Positions 32,730 to 34,116 of a DNA stretch of 34,116 nt are shown here, piece by piece. The number at the start of each line of letters is the position of its first letter. Position 1 is the first letter of the stretch. Source of the stretch: Paenibacillus herberti (GTDB lineage: Bacteria; Bacillota; Bacilli; Paenibacillales; Paenibacillaceae). A model generated the notes under the pieces. The model saw nothing but the letters and a program-made list of their open reading frames with translations. It did no database searches and was not told where the DNA came from. Location: assembly GCF_002233675.1 (NCBI RefSeq), contig NZ_NMUQ01000002.1:333637-367752 (forward strand), given 5' to 3'. A program made the position numbers and the translations under genes.

Positions 32730-33290
32730 CTAGTCGGGCTTAATCCCGATGTAAATAGCTTTTGAATGAGACTCTTCAATTTTAGGGACCAACTTAATTC
32801 TCATAGCTGGATCAGTCATTATACAATCCAGATAGAACACGTCACACGCAAAGTAATAATCGGGAAATTGATCCTAAAAATGATGGGACTCTTTAATCAT
32901 TTTTGCAGCTGAAACCAGGTTCTTAAGACTCATTTAAGCATATATGTATTGGACTACATTATTAGGAGCATAACCTTCTTCACCTGATAAGTCCTTATAG
33001 GTATGTTCAAAGTAATTAATCTGTTGATTCAATCGTTAGATTCCTCGCTTTTGCCTTAATCAGGAAAATGAGCAAGCCCATAATTTCAAGGTTCGGCCAA
33101 ATGGCCCTCCACTTAAAATGAAACAAGCTGAATTAGGGAAAGGGTAAAGCAACTTAGCAAGTAATATCCGTGGAGTCGTTATCAACTAAGTTGATTTCAT
33201 CGACATGATTATGCAAGCTTCTCAAGTAGAGAGCCACCATTTTCTGCTCGTCTCGTCTTTATGATCATGACCAGTACTAAAACTACACTC
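32730..33290 (-). pseudogene. Decayed GT2/TPR glycosyltransferase gene between flagellin and flaG
   Basis: No intact frame exists in 32697-33363, but minus-strand translation gives clear protein fragments in several frames. LVMIIK (33257-33274) and, one frame over, LRSLHNHVDEINLVDNDSTD (about 33166-33225) match the start of a GT2 domain, where the normal order is VKDEE, CLRSL, HVDEIVLVDNxSTD. FKWRAIWPNLEI follows near 33090. Then one frame reads about 100 residues with two stops (TAA at 32934, TAG at 32874): INYFEHTYKDLSGEEG, NNVVQYIYA, SLKNLVSAAKMIKES, PDYYFACDVFYLD and IKLVPKIEESHSKAI. The last part fits the helical-repeat tail of protein glycosyltransferases. The gene is shortened, frameshifted and stopped, so it is not functional. 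It points to earlier flagellin glycosylation by a second enzyme. Confidence 0.72.
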
Positions 33291-33307
33291 TAGTGCCTTC
33301 CTCAAAT

Positions 33308-33343
33308 AAAAAAAGGACCCCAGATAGAGTTCCAAGGTCCTTT
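33308..33343 (-). terminator. Terminator of the flagellin gene
   Basis: AAAGGACC (33312-33319) pairs with GGTCCTTT (33336-33343); on the minus strand the stem is followed by a seven-T run. It begins about 20 nt after the flagellin stop codon. Strong Rho-independent terminator that isolates the abundant flagellin transcript. Confidence 0.93.
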
Positions 33344-33363
33344 CATGAAAGCTATGGTACCAA

Positions 33364-34116
33364 TTAGCGAAGTAGCGATAGAACGCCTTGCGGGGCCGAA
33401 TTGGCTTGCGCCAGCATTGATTGGGATGCTTGTAGCAAGATATTATTTTTCGTGAGAGCAACCATCTCTTTGGCCATATCGGTATCACGGATACGAGACT
33501 CAGAAGCCGTAAGGTTCTCAGTTGTAGTGCCAAGGTTGTTGGAAGTGTATTCCAGACGGTTTTGGATTGCACCCAATTTACCACGTTCAGTTGCAACTTT
33601 CGTAATTGCATCATTAATAGAAGTGAGACCGGAGTTAGAAGTCAGGCCACTGAAGCTAGCCGTAGCGATGGAGGTAATAACAATCGATGTCCCTTTATCG
33701 TCCGTAGTAATCGTTGCCCCAGCTGTAATACTGATGCCATTGAACGTCGTTTTTGTAAGGATATCACCGATTTGGGAACCCAGAGCGTTCAGTTCTTGAT
33801 CAATGTTAGTTTTATCAGCATCTTGGTACGTACCGTTGGACTTTTGCACATTCAGCTCTTTCATGCGAGTCAGCATGGCGGATACTTCGTTCAGTGCGCC
33901 CTCTGCCGTTTGTACAAAGGAGATACCGTCTTGTGTATTACGCTGAGCTTGCTCGAGGCCACGGATCTGGCCACGCATGTTCTCGGAGATGGACAGGCCA
34001 GCAGCATCGTCAGCAGCGCGGTTGATACGCAGGCCGGAGGACAGCTTCTCCATGTTTTTGCTGGAAGCAACTTGGTTCAGACCCATGTTGCGGTTCGTGT
34101 TGATAGCGGAAATATT
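33364..34116 (-). CDS. hag: Flagellin (5' end cut by window edge)
   Basis: Filament subunit. 250 residues are visible. The frame runs past the window edge as NISAINTNRNMGLNQ, so the true start lies a few codons outside and the methionine at 34086 is internal. The N-terminal D0/D1 helix blocks are intact (MEKLSSGLRINRAADDAAGL, RGLEQAQRNTQDGISFVQTAEGAL), as is the C-terminal block (IRDTDMAKEMVALTKNNIL to QGVLSLLR). The central variable domain is very short (about 60 residues, rich in Thr, Ser and Ala), giving a flagellin of about 255-260 residues. The Ser/Thr-rich centre would offer glycosylation sites; that is inference. A strong terminator follows. Confidence 0.95.
   Translation of the reverse strand, partial: NISAINTNRNMGLNQVASSKNMEKLSSGLRINRAADDAAGLSISENMRGQIRGLEQAQRNTQDGISFVQTAEGALNEVSAMLTRMKELNVQKSNGTYQDADKTNIDQELNALGSQIGDILTKTTFNGISITAGATITTDDKGTSIVITSIATASFSGLTSNSGLTSINDAITKVATERGKLGAIQNRLEYTSNNLGTTTENLTASESRIRDTDMAKEMVALTKNNILLQASQSMLAQANSAPQGVLSLLR

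Overview
The window reads as chromosomal DNA of a Gram-positive, flagellated, endospore-former-type Firmicute, most likely Paenibacillus or a close relative. The basis is the argCJBDFGH order, the fliD-fliS-fliT / hpf-secA-prfB neighbourhood, strong AAAGGAGG ribosome sites and the mixed GC content; the genus is an inference. Every gene except one glycosyltransferase (28025-29986) lies on the minus strand, so transcription mostly runs from high to low coordinates.

Region 1 (1-792) carries no gene. It is an array of about nine 51-bp repeats, then an 8-bp microsatellite, then the terminator of a TraX-like membrane protein gene (793-1458). Region 2 (1720-10206) is a complete arginine pathway from N-acetylglutamate to arginine, argC-argJ-argB-argD-argF-argG-argH, with a sigma-A-type promoter before argC and a palindrome plus possible ArgR site between argF and argG. 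Region 3 (10439-13323) is a translationally coupled four-gene cassette: a GT-C glycosyltransferase, a DPM1/ArnC-like GT2, DUF2304 and an ArnE-like carrier. Together they look like a module for polyprenyl-phosphate-sugar synthesis, flipping and transfer. Region 4 (13580-19885) holds housekeeping genes: a YitT-family protein, prfB with its programmed +1 frameshift, secA, long hpf and a cold-shock gene.

Region 5 (about 19986-28000) is distinctly AT-richer. It starts with the decayed remains of an IS3-family transposase. Seven genes follow: CDP-glucose synthesis (rfbF) and dehydration (rfbG), a 3,5-epimerase, a C-methyltransferase-type enzyme, an SDR reductase, a hexapeptide acyltransferase and a GT2 fused to a methyltransferase-like domain. 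No E1 (rfbH) gene for 3,6-dideoxy sugars is present, so the predicted product is a CDP-activated 6-deoxy, probably C-methyl-branched and possibly acylated sugar. Region 6 (28025-34116) has a divergent GT2 gene with a repeat-rich tail, which converges on the late flagellar genes fliT, fliS, fliD and flaG. A decayed glycosyltransferase gene follows, then the flagellin gene, cut by the window edge.

In Bacillus subtilis the order hag-flaG-fliD-fliS-fliT-hpf-secA-prfB is nearly uninterrupted. Here about 10 kb of glycan genes and an IS relic sit between fliT and hpf. Together with the intact and decayed glycosyltransferases beside flagellin, this suggests a strain-variable flagellin (or surface) glycosylation island. 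That is the most interesting system in the window.
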